Shown here: piece after piece, positions 44,091-55,700 of the stretch
Numbering within the stretch: position 1 is the first letter of the stretch
How the letters are laid out: each line of letters begins with the position of its first letter
NCBI GenBank assembly: GCA_023014365.1
Contig: JAEBUN010000003.1
Span: forward strand, 2,728,001-2,792,000
Length of the DNA stretch: 64,000 nt
Direction of reading: 5' to 3'
Source of the DNA: Lepiota brunneoincarnata
Lineage: Eukaryota; Basidiomycota; Agaricomycetes; Agaricales; Agaricaceae
Notes under the pieces: generated by a model
What the model was told of the DNA's origin: nothing
Seen by the model: the letters and a program-made list of their open reading frames with translations, nothing else
Database searches by the model: none
Made by a program: the position numbers and the translations under genes

Positions 44091-45490
44091 TCACCTTTCA
44101 AACAAGGGAGTCATGAGCAATAGCGGTATGCCCACGAGAGCGGGGGCCAAATCTATACCGTAACCGTTGGTTAATGTATATCCCCTTGTCAAGCACGAGA
44201 CGGAGACATACCTTTGGTAGATTAGGCTATCAGACCCAGAGTATAAGAACAAATCGTATATAAATGTTGCCACCTGTGCACCGAGGGAGGTGGCAATGAT
44301 AGGACACCAGAGCCAATATTGACTGAAATGACTCGTGAGCACAACAGCGAAAGCATAGGGGGGATGCAAGTTAACCTACTTTCTTATAGTGTAAACCTGG
44401 CTACCATATCCAATCATCGAGGTGAAAAGGCGAGGGCCAAAGTCACGAGCCGGATTAAGTGCGAAACCTGATGACCGTAAGTATCTTTATGTAGCTATGG
44501 ATGGAACAGGAAGAAAAAGATGGCATACCAGTCTCAAGACCCAAGCCAGCGCCGATGCCATAGATCGCAATGAAAACGCCAACAGGAAGAAGACCAGCTG
44601 GAACGTTATTCTTCTTGTCGATCAATGCAAGGACACTCATAACAAGCATTGCCGTGCCGAGAAATTCCGAGAAGAAGCAAGATGCAGTTGTCATGTACGA
44701 TGCCTGAGGATGTCTCATAAAGACCGAAGTGATGGGACGCGACTACCATCAAAACTTACAGGGAAGGTACCAAAGAGACCTGCGGTCTTGATTGTTCTGA
44801 TACCGGGGACCGCCCTCGAAAACATCAATGGCATGGAAGTAGTTCCCGTATATGGTTGCACCACCAATAAGGGCACCAAATATCTGGGAGATAATATATC
44901 CTGGTACCTTCCTCCAGGGAAATCCGCGCCAGACAGCGAGTGCCAAAGTAATCTAGAGGCATTGATCAGCCCCCTGCGTCGAGAGAAACAAGCCAAGACT
45001 TACGGCAGGGTTGATATGACCACCAGAGATCCATGCACCCAGGGCAACACCTGTTGACACTTATATGGTCGCAAATCGTGATTCTGTAAAAGCAGACGGA
45101 CCTGCGGCCCATCCAAAGCTGAGAGAAGTCCAATTCTGAAACCGGTAAGCGTGGGGCTCATTCACGAACCAGAGAGAGAGTGCTTACCCCTGCAGGAAAA
45201 GTTGAAACGCTTGCATTGCTTGAGAGAACAGCTTGGCAGTTTGCGCCAATACCGAAGATGACGAGCACCATGGTTCCGAAGAACTCTCCAGCATATGGTC
45301 TGATAATGCCGCTATAGAATGATGAGCATTAGTCCTGATAAAACCGCACAATCATAACCACCTACCGGTAATGAGTAAAGGCGTTTTCTTCTTTCAAAGG
45401 GTCCTGAGCGGGCCGAGGACTATCGCAGTACTTGATATCATGGATATGGTGTTGGTCCACAACAGGAGGTGCGCCGGTGTTGGTTGACAT
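44091..45490 (-). CDS. Aquaglyceroporin (MIP family), copy 2, with a frameshift
   Basis: Tandem paralogue of copy 1 with introns at matching positions. It starts [18 protein letters not shown], has GGHINPA at the first box (exon end near 45,004, GTAAGT donor; next exon from 44,952, [11 protein letters not shown]) and [12 protein letters not shown] at the second. In the loop after HAIDVFEGG a run of four G on the plus strand (44,805-44,808), against three implied by copy 1, shifts the frame; the original frame [15 protein letters not shown] is readable immediately after it. Either the gene is recently inactivated or the base is an assembly error. The 3' end is uncertain because a GTATGT donor follows LIYQ. 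Confidence 0.82.
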
Positions 45491-47266
45491 CGAGGAAGAT
45501 CTGAGGACGAGCTTCACTTCGAAGGGAGAAGACCTAAGGAGGGGTCTGAGGTTTGGATTGCGGGATGAAGAGGCGTTCTTATGGCCTGCAATAGAAAGGT
45601 CTTCGTTTAGCGAAAAAAAAAACCCTGTGCTGCCCAGGTACCTTGTGTCACCAGATCCTCGATCCTCGATCTAGATGCCTCACGCACTCCAGAGCGAAGT
45701 TCGGAAGAACAAGCATCCCGAGCTAATCCGGGCTTGGCGAGATTAATAGAGGAAGTGCAACCGAACAATCGAGTTGTATAGGAATCCGAGCGTCGTCAGA
45801 GAGGCGGAAACGATGGATGAGAGGAGAAAGAATATTACAGGTGTCTTTGTAAGAAAGCCGACCCTAGGGTTGAAATTTGTCGAGAAGATTTTCGCAGCCC
45901 TGCACACATACGTGATCTTTGAGTCAATCTTTGGCATTATCCTATTACCACCGCGCGGTTGTCGGGAGCTTTGAGCCAATAAATTTGGATAGAAGTGAAG
46001 GAAGAGTTTAAATCATGCTCGCCACTCCACTCGACACCAGACGGAGCAACACCCATGTGATCCACAGCAATTTATACGAGAGGTGGAGGAAAGACGACAG
46101 CAGACGTGTTGACATCATCAGGATGGAGGCGGTCTTGAAACAGTGAAATTGAGAAGTATGAAATAGATGTGTTCCAGATAATGAAGCTTTTGAGAGGCCG
46201 GTTGTCAGTGGCGCATTTGCAGGTCGTATTTGCTCATTTGCCAATGGGTTCATGCGAACACGTAGTTCTGCAGATGAGAATTCGGTTGACTTCGGGAGAG
46301 GAGACTAGTGGAATGAATGAGCCGTCTTGTCTGGTCAAAGGGAACAGAATATTAGTTATTGATCTCCGCATCGACAGACCTGGGACAGCAGACTCAATGA
46401 TAAAATCATGGCGCGTCAAGAAAAAAGGAAGTGGAAAGCCGACCAAAAGCGACGTGCGCAGAGGGTTCAGAAAAGTATGGGCGGCGGCGCTCGGTACGAG
46501 GAGTCTAAGACTCTGAGCATCTAGACAGGTTCAGGAAGGGTCTTCTGGACAGTGAATGGACATACCGAGCAGATGTTTCTTTTCGGGTGGTGAAAACGAT
46601 GATTTGGGGCGACAACGCCATTTCAGTGCTAGCGACGGCAGGGCTTCACAGCAGTTACTTCAGGTCCGAAACCGAAATGAAAAGGGTCCTTTGCACGAGA
46701 CCCTTTCGTGGAAAAAAGCATTGTCCGAGGTTTGATTGATTTTTAAAGCAGCATGGAGACGACTCTGCTCTGTGTGGCAGAAAAACACCAAAACGTTCAC
46801 GAAGCTTGATGTTAGTCAATTTGAATTCCTTCCCACAGTTATAGGCGCTTTTGTAATTTGAGGGAATGGGCGCCATCACATGACTTGTGAACTTCCCACC
46901 TGTACCCTCGGTCTCAGTTTCCTCAAAATCTCTAGGGGGTACACCGGCGCTACAGCGTTGTTAAGGCGCCCGCTGTGTCACCTCGCATTGTATGTATTGC
47001 CACCAACCAATTTGAGAATATGTTCCCGTCGGGCGACCGAACTGCATCAAAACACTCATCTAGCTTCTTGTTTTGCAGTAGCTAAAATACTTGTTTCAGC
47101 TCGCAAAATACAAGGTTCAAGGTTCCTCAAGGCCTCAAGCTCGTCCGAAATATGAAATCCCCAGTGAGATGTGGCCTCGTTATTGTTCACCTTTCCAAGG
47201 CCTCAACCAAACAAGAGCAAACTCATTAACATCTCCCTCCATGCCTCAGCCGGGGTTTCTACTACA
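45491..47266. other. Intergenic, no supported gene
   Basis: 1.8 kb with only short frames. It must hold the promoters of aquaglyceroporin copy 2 (minus) and the F-box gene (plus). Confidence 0.5.
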
Positions 47267-49150
47267 ATGCAGTCGTCTCCTCTCCTCCGCCTGCCTCTTG
47301 AGATTGTCGATGCCGTGCTTTCTCTCATCGATGTCCACGAGGATGTTGTGGCGTTTGCGCTCGCTAGTCGTGCCTGCGCATCAATGACGATCCCCCGTTA
47401 CACAGAATATCGTACTCTACGCATCAGACACTCTCGCCCCGAACTCTGGACTCACTTAGCTAACAGAGCAGATCTTGCAAGCACCATCACGCACGTGCAC
47501 ATCAGTGATCGCCATACATGTCTTCAACCAGATCGCATACCTCGCACCCTTGTGGACCCACTTGCTCCTGTGGCGGACCATCCCGAGGGGTCAGAAGGAG
47601 CTAGGATACAGAATGTTTGCAAAGCCCTTACGAATATGAAGTCTTTACGATCCTTCGTCTGGGAGCACAACACCGAGTCTCCAAAGAAACCAACGCTTCT
47701 CACGTGCCATGAAGACGCTATCCTCAGTGTGTTACGCCGGAAGACGACACTCGAGAACCTCGCGCTCATCGGACCTTTCGGAGTTCATGCTCAGCCCATC
47801 CGCCTTGACCCGGATAGTCAGCACTACCCAGTGAGTACACGGCTTTGACCCCCATTTTTTCGCCTCAACTGAGTGACAGCTTTCTAGCTCTGGAGCGTTT
47901 CGAATCTCAAACGTTTGAGTCTCTTCGGGGATACCTGGGTTAAGCCAGCGATTGCGCCACACGTCTACAAACTTTTCCAGAAAATGATTGATATTGAGGC
48001 ATGTTCTCCTTCAATATTTTGGTTCCTCTTCCTCACAGCTTCTTCGTCAGCACCTCGAAATACCGTTGGAATTCTGGTATCTTCACTGTTGTACTTTCCC
48101 TGCCCTCAAGGTGCTCAAGCTCCAGCTCTTGACGGGCGCCTCAGCTTCACTGGATTCCACTCGCTCTCTGTTTATCCAGAGACATACTAGTTTGGAGAAG
48201 CTCTGCTGGTTTCCCCTCGGCCTTTCGTCTCTGAGTTCCGAATCCCTCCCCAGCCTGAAATGTCTAATGACAACTCGTCACGTAGTTGAATGCCTCGCGT
48301 CTGTGGCCCCTGCTCCTCCTACTCCCAGCTCCATATCCTTCGCGGCCTTTCAGTCTCTACCCCCGATCACCGAAGACCCGAGGGAGTCAAATATACCTTT
48401 ACCTGCTCCATCAGCAACAACACGACGTCCCATCGAGTGTCTAGATGTGCGGTCCCTGGACGCAAGATCCCTCCTTGACCTCCACCAGTACTTCATGGAT
48501 CCAACAAAGCTCTGCAAACTCAAGTTGAGTACCTTTCACGACGTGGATGATGTATGTAAAGTCGGAGACGTATTCGGCGGAATCACCTGGCTCTGGTTAC
48601 CAAATATGCATCTTCCGTCTGGCGCAATCATCCTATGCCTCTGCGACTGGTGAGTTCTTCATTCATCCCACGATGTACTCATTCTCAATATGTCTACTGT
48701 TACAGAACAGCCTATATACGATTTTATCCCATTTCCCTCGCCTCGAAGTGTTACGCGGCCAAGCCTTATGGACCGCAGTAGAATACGATAACGAGAAAAT
48801 GCATCTAGCGATCATGAACCTAGTGCAAATACTCCCAAATCTGCGCGAGTTGGACCATTCAGGATTTGATGGCCGAAGGAAAGGATATAAGCGGATTATA
48901 CTAAGGAGAGACGTGGAGATCGTCCAAGTGCCCAAGAGTCACGTGGCTGCGAAAGAAGGAGAAAAGGAGGAACCAAGAGAACATGATGAAGGTAACGAAG
49001 AGTATGAAGAAATTGAGAATGTTACCTATACCATCGCGAAACCCAAACCAAGGTTCGGGCCCTTTTCTACCCGCTTGTGAGAGAAACGTTCCTAATCACA
49101 TCTTCCCCTCTAGGGACGTCTGGGATATCTTTGATGGCTCATTTGATTAG
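47267..49150 (+). CDS. F-box protein
   Basis: Proposed exons 47,267-47,830; 47,888-47,998; 48,039-48,649; 48,711-49,076; 49,114-49,150 give 562 residues. The N-terminus has an F-box (LRLPLEIVDAVLSLIDVHED). The middle is leucine-rich (LWSVSNLKRLSLFG, FPRLEVLRG, ILPNLRELDHSGFDG), a Glu-rich stretch follows, and the C-terminus is DVWDIFDGSFD. Such proteins couple substrates to SCF ubiquitin ligases. Intron 2 is the weak point: only a 40-nt GC-AG intron keeps the frame. Intron 3 needs the second of two nearby AG acceptors. Upstream in-frame codons exist, but Met 47,267 sits right before the F-box. Confidence 0.78.
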
Positions 49151-49570
49151 ATCGACGTGCTTGGTACATAGCCTTAGCGCCATTTAACACCAGTCTAGCG
49201 CCCCCCGCCGTGTCCCACATTTCTTCGCCGGATGTTCAGTCTGCCCGTTTACATACCTACAAGCATACCCACGGTCACCACAACCAATCCACAACCCTGA
49301 AGTCCCTAGTTGGGCACTCAGTTGTAGGAGGGTCTGATACTCTTCACGGTGTCACAGTGAACAAGTTCCCTTGCCATCATTGCCTTGAGGCCACTCTGAT
49401 ATTGATAATTGATGCCTTCACATCATCCAGGCTGCATTGACACTCGCACTTTCCCCTTCTCCTTTCCAGAGTCATGTCTTCTTCTGAGTCTTTTGTTCCA
49501 TTTTGGTAGCCCTACGTTGAACCTTCCGCTCTAGCCATCCGCGACCCTCGCCAACTACACACATCCAAAC

Positions 49571-49606
49571 CTCCTCCTCCTCCTCCTCCTCCTCCTCCCC
49601 CTCCTC
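49571..49606 (+). repeat. CTC microsatellite
   Basis: About twelve CTC units, lying upstream of the gene fragment at 49.7 kb. Confidence 0.85.
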
Positions 49607-49734
49607 AGCCATTGTTGCAACTGCCATCTTTGTCTCTGTTCCGTCAGCCACCTCCCGTGACCCCTCGACCACCCCCTATGTCTCCTTGCTCACGTTCTTC
49701 ACCCCCCCAGCCAGGCCCCATATCTTCTAAGGTG

Positions 49735-49917
49735 GCCTGTTCAACAGGGGAAATGGAAGCAATGCAATCGAAGAAATCTGGTGGTGAATTGTATACCTCA
49801 CCTCCGGAGAAGATTTATGCGTATTGGGCTGCGTTTGCGCTTGGTGTGATGTCCAGGATGCTTAGAGTGCAGGATAGGGTTAGGGGCGGTGTGGGTATGG
49901 AGGGAGGGTGTGGTTGA
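49735..49917 (+). pseudogene. C-terminal fragment, paralogue of the gene at 60,802
   Basis: The frame encodes GELYTSPPEKIYAYWAAFAL followed by a basic end, matching ELYTSPPEKIYAHWAAFALG of the intact protein at 60,802-61,656. The N-terminal 200 residues are not recognisable here and the end diverges by frameshift. It marks the left part of the segmental duplication. Confidence 0.65.
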
Positions 49918-50690
49918 GCGGGTTAGAATGGGGGGGAGGCGGGGGCGGTGATAGACTGTGCGCTTCTTTGTTCGAGAGGAGTGATGATGAGTTTCTAGAG
50001 CTCCTTTTGTTAGCGAATCTGTTGTCATCAGCGCGCACATAGCCCCTTGCAGCGGTTAGAAATTCCGATCACACTGCCCATGGAAATATTGTAAAGAGGG
50101 CCGCCGCGAGCGGCCCAACCCGATGCACAAGCAGAGCGCACATCACGGGTGCTGTATTGGATGAGGAAAGACCTACTCAGTACTGGTGCCAACTGTGTGT
50201 TATAACCTTGAATCACTCTCGTAACTCGTAAAACGCATACACAGGAGGAGAGCTAAGAGCGCCAACTTGTGTCCCCAAGCCCATTGGCAAGGCGCTGGAG
50301 ATACTCGTTCCGGGTGGGATGATGATCCGCTTTTTGATGGAAAGAAATTATGGACTACACTGCTGTACCTTCGCTACCCGAAACTAGTTAAATAGTCTTC
50401 CTACAGTTTTCAAAGCTTCCATCACCCAACGAGTCTCTCATGGCTCCCACTCAGGCTAGCACTTCCTTTTTGAATTTCCCACCAACTAGTTCTTCGTTCT
50501 CCCATTCTACCTTCCAGCCTCCTACTACTAGTAACCCTTACTCCATAATTACACTCATTCCTCGCCGGCAGCCCCAAGAATCTAATTGGCCCCTCGTCAT
50601 TGGCCTTGTCTTCGGTACGACTGCGACTGCAATATATTGTCAACATCATCATAAATGGATCGAACTTAATTAGGTATACTTGGGCTATTC
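49748..50690 (+). repeat. Segmental duplication, copy 1
   Basis: Aligns by eye, in the same order and strand, with about 61,460-62,190: the SPPEKIY fragment, the CCCCTTGCAGCGGTT block (about 50,042), and the small membrane protein gene. Divergence is moderate, with many indels. Confidence 0.75.
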
Positions 50691-50795
50691 CTAGCCGTGG
50701 GTCTCATGCGCTACTGCTGTTGTGGCGGGAGGACCCAGGGTGGGGAAATCGGTGAGGGGTCGGCGGGTATAGCTGACTGCCTTGTTAGACATTGA
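50440..50795 (+). CDS. Small single-span membrane protein with a decayed Gly-rich tail
   Basis: ATG 50,440 begins MAPTQASTSFLNF. Splicing a 59-bp intron (50,615-50,673, GTACGA...TAG) joins LVIGLVFG to ILGLFLAVGLMRYCCC, making one convincing transmembrane helix with a cysteine-rich cytosolic end; unspliced, the helix would be truncated. The frame stops at 50,793-50,795. A one-base shift relative to copy 2 disconnects it from a following stretch (about 50,790-50,937) that reads DSGGGCDGGGGG-type repeats. The Ser/Thr-rich N-terminus followed by one helix suggests a small surface or membrane protein. The family is not recognised. Confidence 0.55.
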
Positions 50796-50937
50796 CAGTG
50801 GAGGTGGGGACAGTGGGGGAGGGTGTGATGGAGGAGGAGGTGGGGGAGACGGTGGGGGAGGGTGCGATGGAGGAGGTGGTGGTGGAAGCGGTGGGGGATG
50901 CGACGGAGGTGGTGGTGGTGGTGGTGGTGGTGCATAG
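50796..50937 (+). repeat. GGN-rich tract, former Gly-rich tail
   Basis: GGA/GGT codons with periodic TGC/TGT-GAT (Gly-rich with CysAsp) end in an eight-unit GGT run. One frame remains open to TAG near 50,937. Confidence 0.6.
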
Positions 50938-52184
50938 AGGACATAGGGTTTGTCGTCCCTGTGATTTAGCTTTTCTGCTCGCGAAACGCAAAGTTCTTCA
51001 TCGTTCAGCAGTGATAATGATGATCGTAAGCATATGATTTTTGAATGCTGATCGAGAGTCATGAAGACATATCCGACTAGGGCGGACCTGTCTAAGTGTA
51101 GAGATGGCGGGTCTCACGTTGTGTTGATGAATGGAACGAGTGAGATCGTGGCGATCACGATTATAAACAATCAGGTATTGTCAAAGTGAAGATTCGCGCC
51201 TCTGCTCCTCCTCTACGATGACCGCCCACTCCTTCGAATCCCTTCATGGCTTGCTGACCCACCAAGAAGACCTTCATGAGCGGTGCATCCGACCCTGCTG
51301 ATGCCGGAGACCTCACCGTGTGTCAGTCTGCATCATTTGGCCGCGGGGCGGGGAAGATGTCTCCATTCCCTCTGCCATCTTTCGTGTCCTCTCGGCCGCC
51401 ACCCCCCCCATCTCCTTGTCTACATTCTTCATCTTGCTGGCCGGGCCCAGGGCCTGTCTTCTTTGTTATTGCCCTAGTTGGGCACTCTCTGCGAATCGAC
51501 CCTCACGAAACTCGCAAACCCAGTTCATGTAATTCGACACGAATGTTAGTGATCCTGAGATTCCGATGGTGAATCTAACCAGAAATGGCATGCGCACGCA
51601 TCCTGCATTTATGAGCAAGATGTAACAGGAACGACCCATTGTCCGTCGTGAAGAGTAGCAACGGACCGGATAGCGTTCTAAGCGAGCAACATGTTGGCAT
51701 TGAGAGTCACATTGAACCATCGTGACGCATCGTCTGATCATCGGTATCAACGAGCGGATATATTTCTGTAGCTTAAACCATTACGAAAGCCGGACGCTCG
51801 AGTCTCAAGCGAATTATCGCCATATGAGAAATCCCTACGCCAGGGTCGGCCGTCGTTTACCACCAACATCCGGAAGTGTCATTTACTCTTCGCGTCTCTT
51901 CCCAGCTCTGACTGGCCATACTCACTTCACAAAGCTCATCATCTGTTCACAGATCCAATCTGAACCCTTTCCGAACTTGTACTCGTAGGTCTTCTCGATG
52001 TACCTCAGATTCATTGACTTCCAGCTTGAAACCAGGACCGACGAGTCATCGTAACTGGACGTCTGCTCTCTCCCTTCAAAGTCCAGCTCGACGGAAAACG
52101 GGAGGGCTTTAGCTTTCCACAAATAAAGCATAAGAAGTCATGGGTGATTTGCCGTCGTCCTTGGCCGGAATTTCGGTCTTATTA
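50938..52184. other. No recognised gene
   Basis: Short frames only. A 69-codon minus-strand frame (51,922-52,131) looks protein-like but is unassigned. Confidence 0.4.
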
Positions 52185-52614
52185 TTATCTAGAGCTCAAG
52201 GGTGGGTCGCACAAGCTGACGCCAGTGTGAGTAGACTGCTCCAAGAACAACATGGAGGCGTTTGTCGCGAGGGTCTCTGTCCCAAGTGTCGCGGGTAAGG
52301 GATCCAGGGTGTTCGGAGGCATCAGAAGGTCTGAAGAATTAAGCTTGTGAGCTCCGAAGTCAGTGAGAGGGCTGGCGTGGCGGAAGGTATCGGACAGCAT
52401 CTCTGGAGGAAGGTACTTCCCAATTGGACCTGTTATGTCGTTCCACCTTCGTAGCAAAGGTGCGCGTTCTTCTGTTTTCCTTCAAATTTCGTCGTCCAAT
52501 ATGCGGACCCGACCTTGGATGTAGGTAACTTCGTCGTAGAACCTTTTGCGGAGGTGAAATGAATGGCTCTGGAGATTGTCGGCCGCAATGGGGGCACACG
52601 GCATTACTATTCAT
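52185..52614 (-). pseudogene. F-box-type gene relic
   Basis: The minus strand starts MNSNAVCPHCGRQSPEPF. In another frame it shows a coiled-coil-like LRKRFYDEVTYIQGRVRILD, then RRWNDITGPIGKYLPPEMLS with DTFRHASP, the layout of Agaricomycete F-box proteins. A stop (TGA near 52,489) and frame changes break it, and the C-terminal leucine-rich part is absent. Only 178 bp separate it from the end of POL1. Confidence 0.6.
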
Positions 52615-52791
52615 CGGGGGTGAGACAGTAGGGTGATACGAAGGCTGCCGTCATTGGGCAGCCAGAGTTTGTGTGGTGTTTTATAGGATTCGCAGGCTTG
52701 TGACAGATATGTATAACAATGATGATATCAAAAGCTCAGCTGAAAATATTCAGGGAAACAGAGAGGTAGCAACGCCAAACCGAAAGTGACA

Positions 52792-55700
52792 TTACATCTT
52801 CATGAACGAAAATAAGCTCTTCATATCAACCCAACGATGTCCACTCATATCGAGGTGCCTCCCTACGCAAGCCGTTAGGGTCTGAAGGGCTGCAGAGTTC
52901 TGTCCCACCACTGCAATCACAGCATCTAGTGCGACCAAAATATTCATCAGCAACTTATCAAACAGATAAACAAAATCTTTTCCATACCGGATGTCGTTGA
53001 CCCTCTGGCCGCATTGATGGCCTTGCTCCCGTCGAAGAGGTAGGCGTAGTATCGGAGTTGATTATATACTTGCTTGTCCGTGAACTGTGTGAAAGGCTTG
53101 GCTCCGGGGCTCTCGCGGAATCAAACAATATCGTACCTCAAACGCAACACTACCTCTACAGCCCTGTTTCAAGCATCTCCTCCCGTATACGCTCATCATT
53201 CTTGTTCTATTTCGACAGGTGGGGTCATCACAAACAGTCCAGCCCTCATAATATCTTCCTATCGCTTTGCGAATCTGGACCTCGAGTTGCGTCTCGATAC
53301 TTCCCAATGAGAAGGAAGATTGACACCCCGGGCAAATGAGGCCATTGGGTTGGACAATTGATTGCTGGATGTCTGTCGTCAATTGAGGGCACATTTACAG
53401 TTCAAGAAATTTTACCTCGCGATCGTTGAGAGGAGAGAAATTAAGTTGACCCTTACAACTTTGGCACTGGATTAGGAAGGGGGTAGCATCCTTAAAGCGC
53501 TCGCGGTCAGAGAGCTGCGAGTCAAGGGGCACAAATGTTCTTTCAGTCCGAACCACCGGATACTGTGCTTCTGAAGCGTGCCGGGTCAAGGCCTGAGGAG
53601 GAACGCGGTCAGATATCAGCAAACGTAAACAGTTCTAGGGAGGTACCCACCAAGACACTCAGCTAATCGTGACCGATCAGTGCCTTCTATAGGATCACAG
53701 AGGCGCTCAATAGGTGGCAGGACTTGCTGCGCTAGGTAGAATTCATAATCTAACGAGAAAGCGTCAGCAACCTGTTCTATTTTGCAGTCGGATCGGCCTC
53801 CCACCAATTCGAAATTCTCCATTTGCCTTTCGCACTTCGTCGGGATGCTTCACGCGTTCCGCCTGGGCTGTCTTCGAGCTATCCTCCCCTTCCTTGATGC
53901 AAAATATGTATGGAATGACATCCCCTGCACGTGCGCTCCCTCCCTTGGTCTTCATGCGCAATGCTACCTGGACATGTGGTTGGCTCTTGGCATCGGGATA
54001 GTCTTCCGGATTCTTTCCTAAACGCTATATTCGAAGACACGATGTCAGCGGAACTCCGGATGAGATGACCATAGAGTTGACCTTGAAGACGATGAAATCA
54101 TCAAGCTTTGTGGACCCATTTCGTACGTTTTGTCCAACAGTCGTCAAGTATTCATGGATATTCTCAACCACGATTTCCGTTGCCTCGCCAGACAATATCT
54201 GTTCGAGCACGTATCTGTTGATATCTCATGAAATAATCGTCCCTGATCTATATCCTCACGACACTCACTGCGAAACATTCTTCGATAGCGCACAATATTC
54301 TCTGCGTTTCATGTCCAAACCCTTAACCTCTGTCTTTGTCCGACCTCCATCTTCGACCGTGAGCGCAGCATACTTCTTCTTTTGCAAGAGTAAGAGTCGC
54401 TGGAAGACACCGTCTAAGTCGATTTCGAGGAGCCTGTAGCGATCATTGACCGCTTTCTTGAACGCAGCAGATATTTTCAGAGCCTCCGACAACTCTGTGA
54501 CGCCAGAGTTCACGAACACCGAGTCCGTATCTCCGTAGACGACCTACAATTGTTATCGGTATAGGGCGTAACAGGAAGCAGAGGGTTCTGTACTAACATC
54601 CAAGTTTAGGCTTTCAGCCAGCTCCCTCGTGTGCATCAAGATCTCACGACCCTTGTAGGTAGTGAGGGCCGCCAGGGGTCGAGCATAAAATCGCGACAAC
54701 TCGAAACCGAGACACCCGTACATACTGTTGGCAGTCAACTTGAGCGCCTGTTGCTTGACATCGTATTGAAGGAGTTTGGCATGTGAGGCGGTTTTATCCT
54801 TCATCAGTGATTTAACTTGTCGACGTCTCTGGACGAGCGTAGCAATAAGTCGAGGGAGAATGCCTTGAGGGATTTCAGATGGAGGGGGGTCAGGGATTTT
54901 CTCCTCGCCGTTCTGGAGCGTCGATTATTAATATATCCGGAGTCGATACACACGGTAAACTGACCTCGTCAACCTCGAATTGTTCAACGGTGGTGAAATC
55001 AATGTTGTACTCTTGGATAATACTGGGGTATAGCGAGTTGAAGTCCATGACAAGGATGAACTTGTCCCATAAACCACGCTTCGGCTCAAAGACAAGTCCA
55101 CCCTTGTACTTATCCTTTTTTCCTTTCGTCTTCGGCGCATCGGGATCATCGTCGTCGTGTTTGACCACAGGTGTTCTCTTGCCGTACTGTTTGTCAGGAA
55201 CGATGTACTTCAAGCGGTGGAACTCGTGCAACAGGATATATTCATTACGCTCGGCACGGCCTCCATTAAGTGTCTTGTTCCTATCCCAACATACCTGTGA
55301 GAGGAACCGAGGCATCTATGCAATAGAAAGGCTCACCATGCATTTCCAGCCAGATCAGTCAACTGCTTCGTCAAGGGCAATATTTGCACCTTGGCACAAA
55401 TAGCCATCTGGCAGTACGCGTCGAGTTCGCAGTGCTGCACAAACTCCAACATACGGTTTGGGGTACTCAGGCTTCCGTCGAGGTAGCTCGCGGTATCATC
55501 GGGGTCGATTTCTGGCCGCTCAAAGTTCAGGTGAGTCTTGCACATTTCTGTGAGAGACCAAGTTGTCGAAGCGATCATGCTCTGAACATACAATCAGAAA
55601 TTTTCGACTCATGTAGATACCCGACATACCTTGGCGCCATCGCTAGCGAGATCACAGAGCATACGCCCATTAAGAAACCGAATATTGGTGCCCTGCTTAA

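Noticed and set aside
50711..51062. Histidine- or proline-run proteins on the minus strand and a valine-run protein on the plus strand
   Set aside because: They are shadow frames of the GGN-rich tract, not independent genes.
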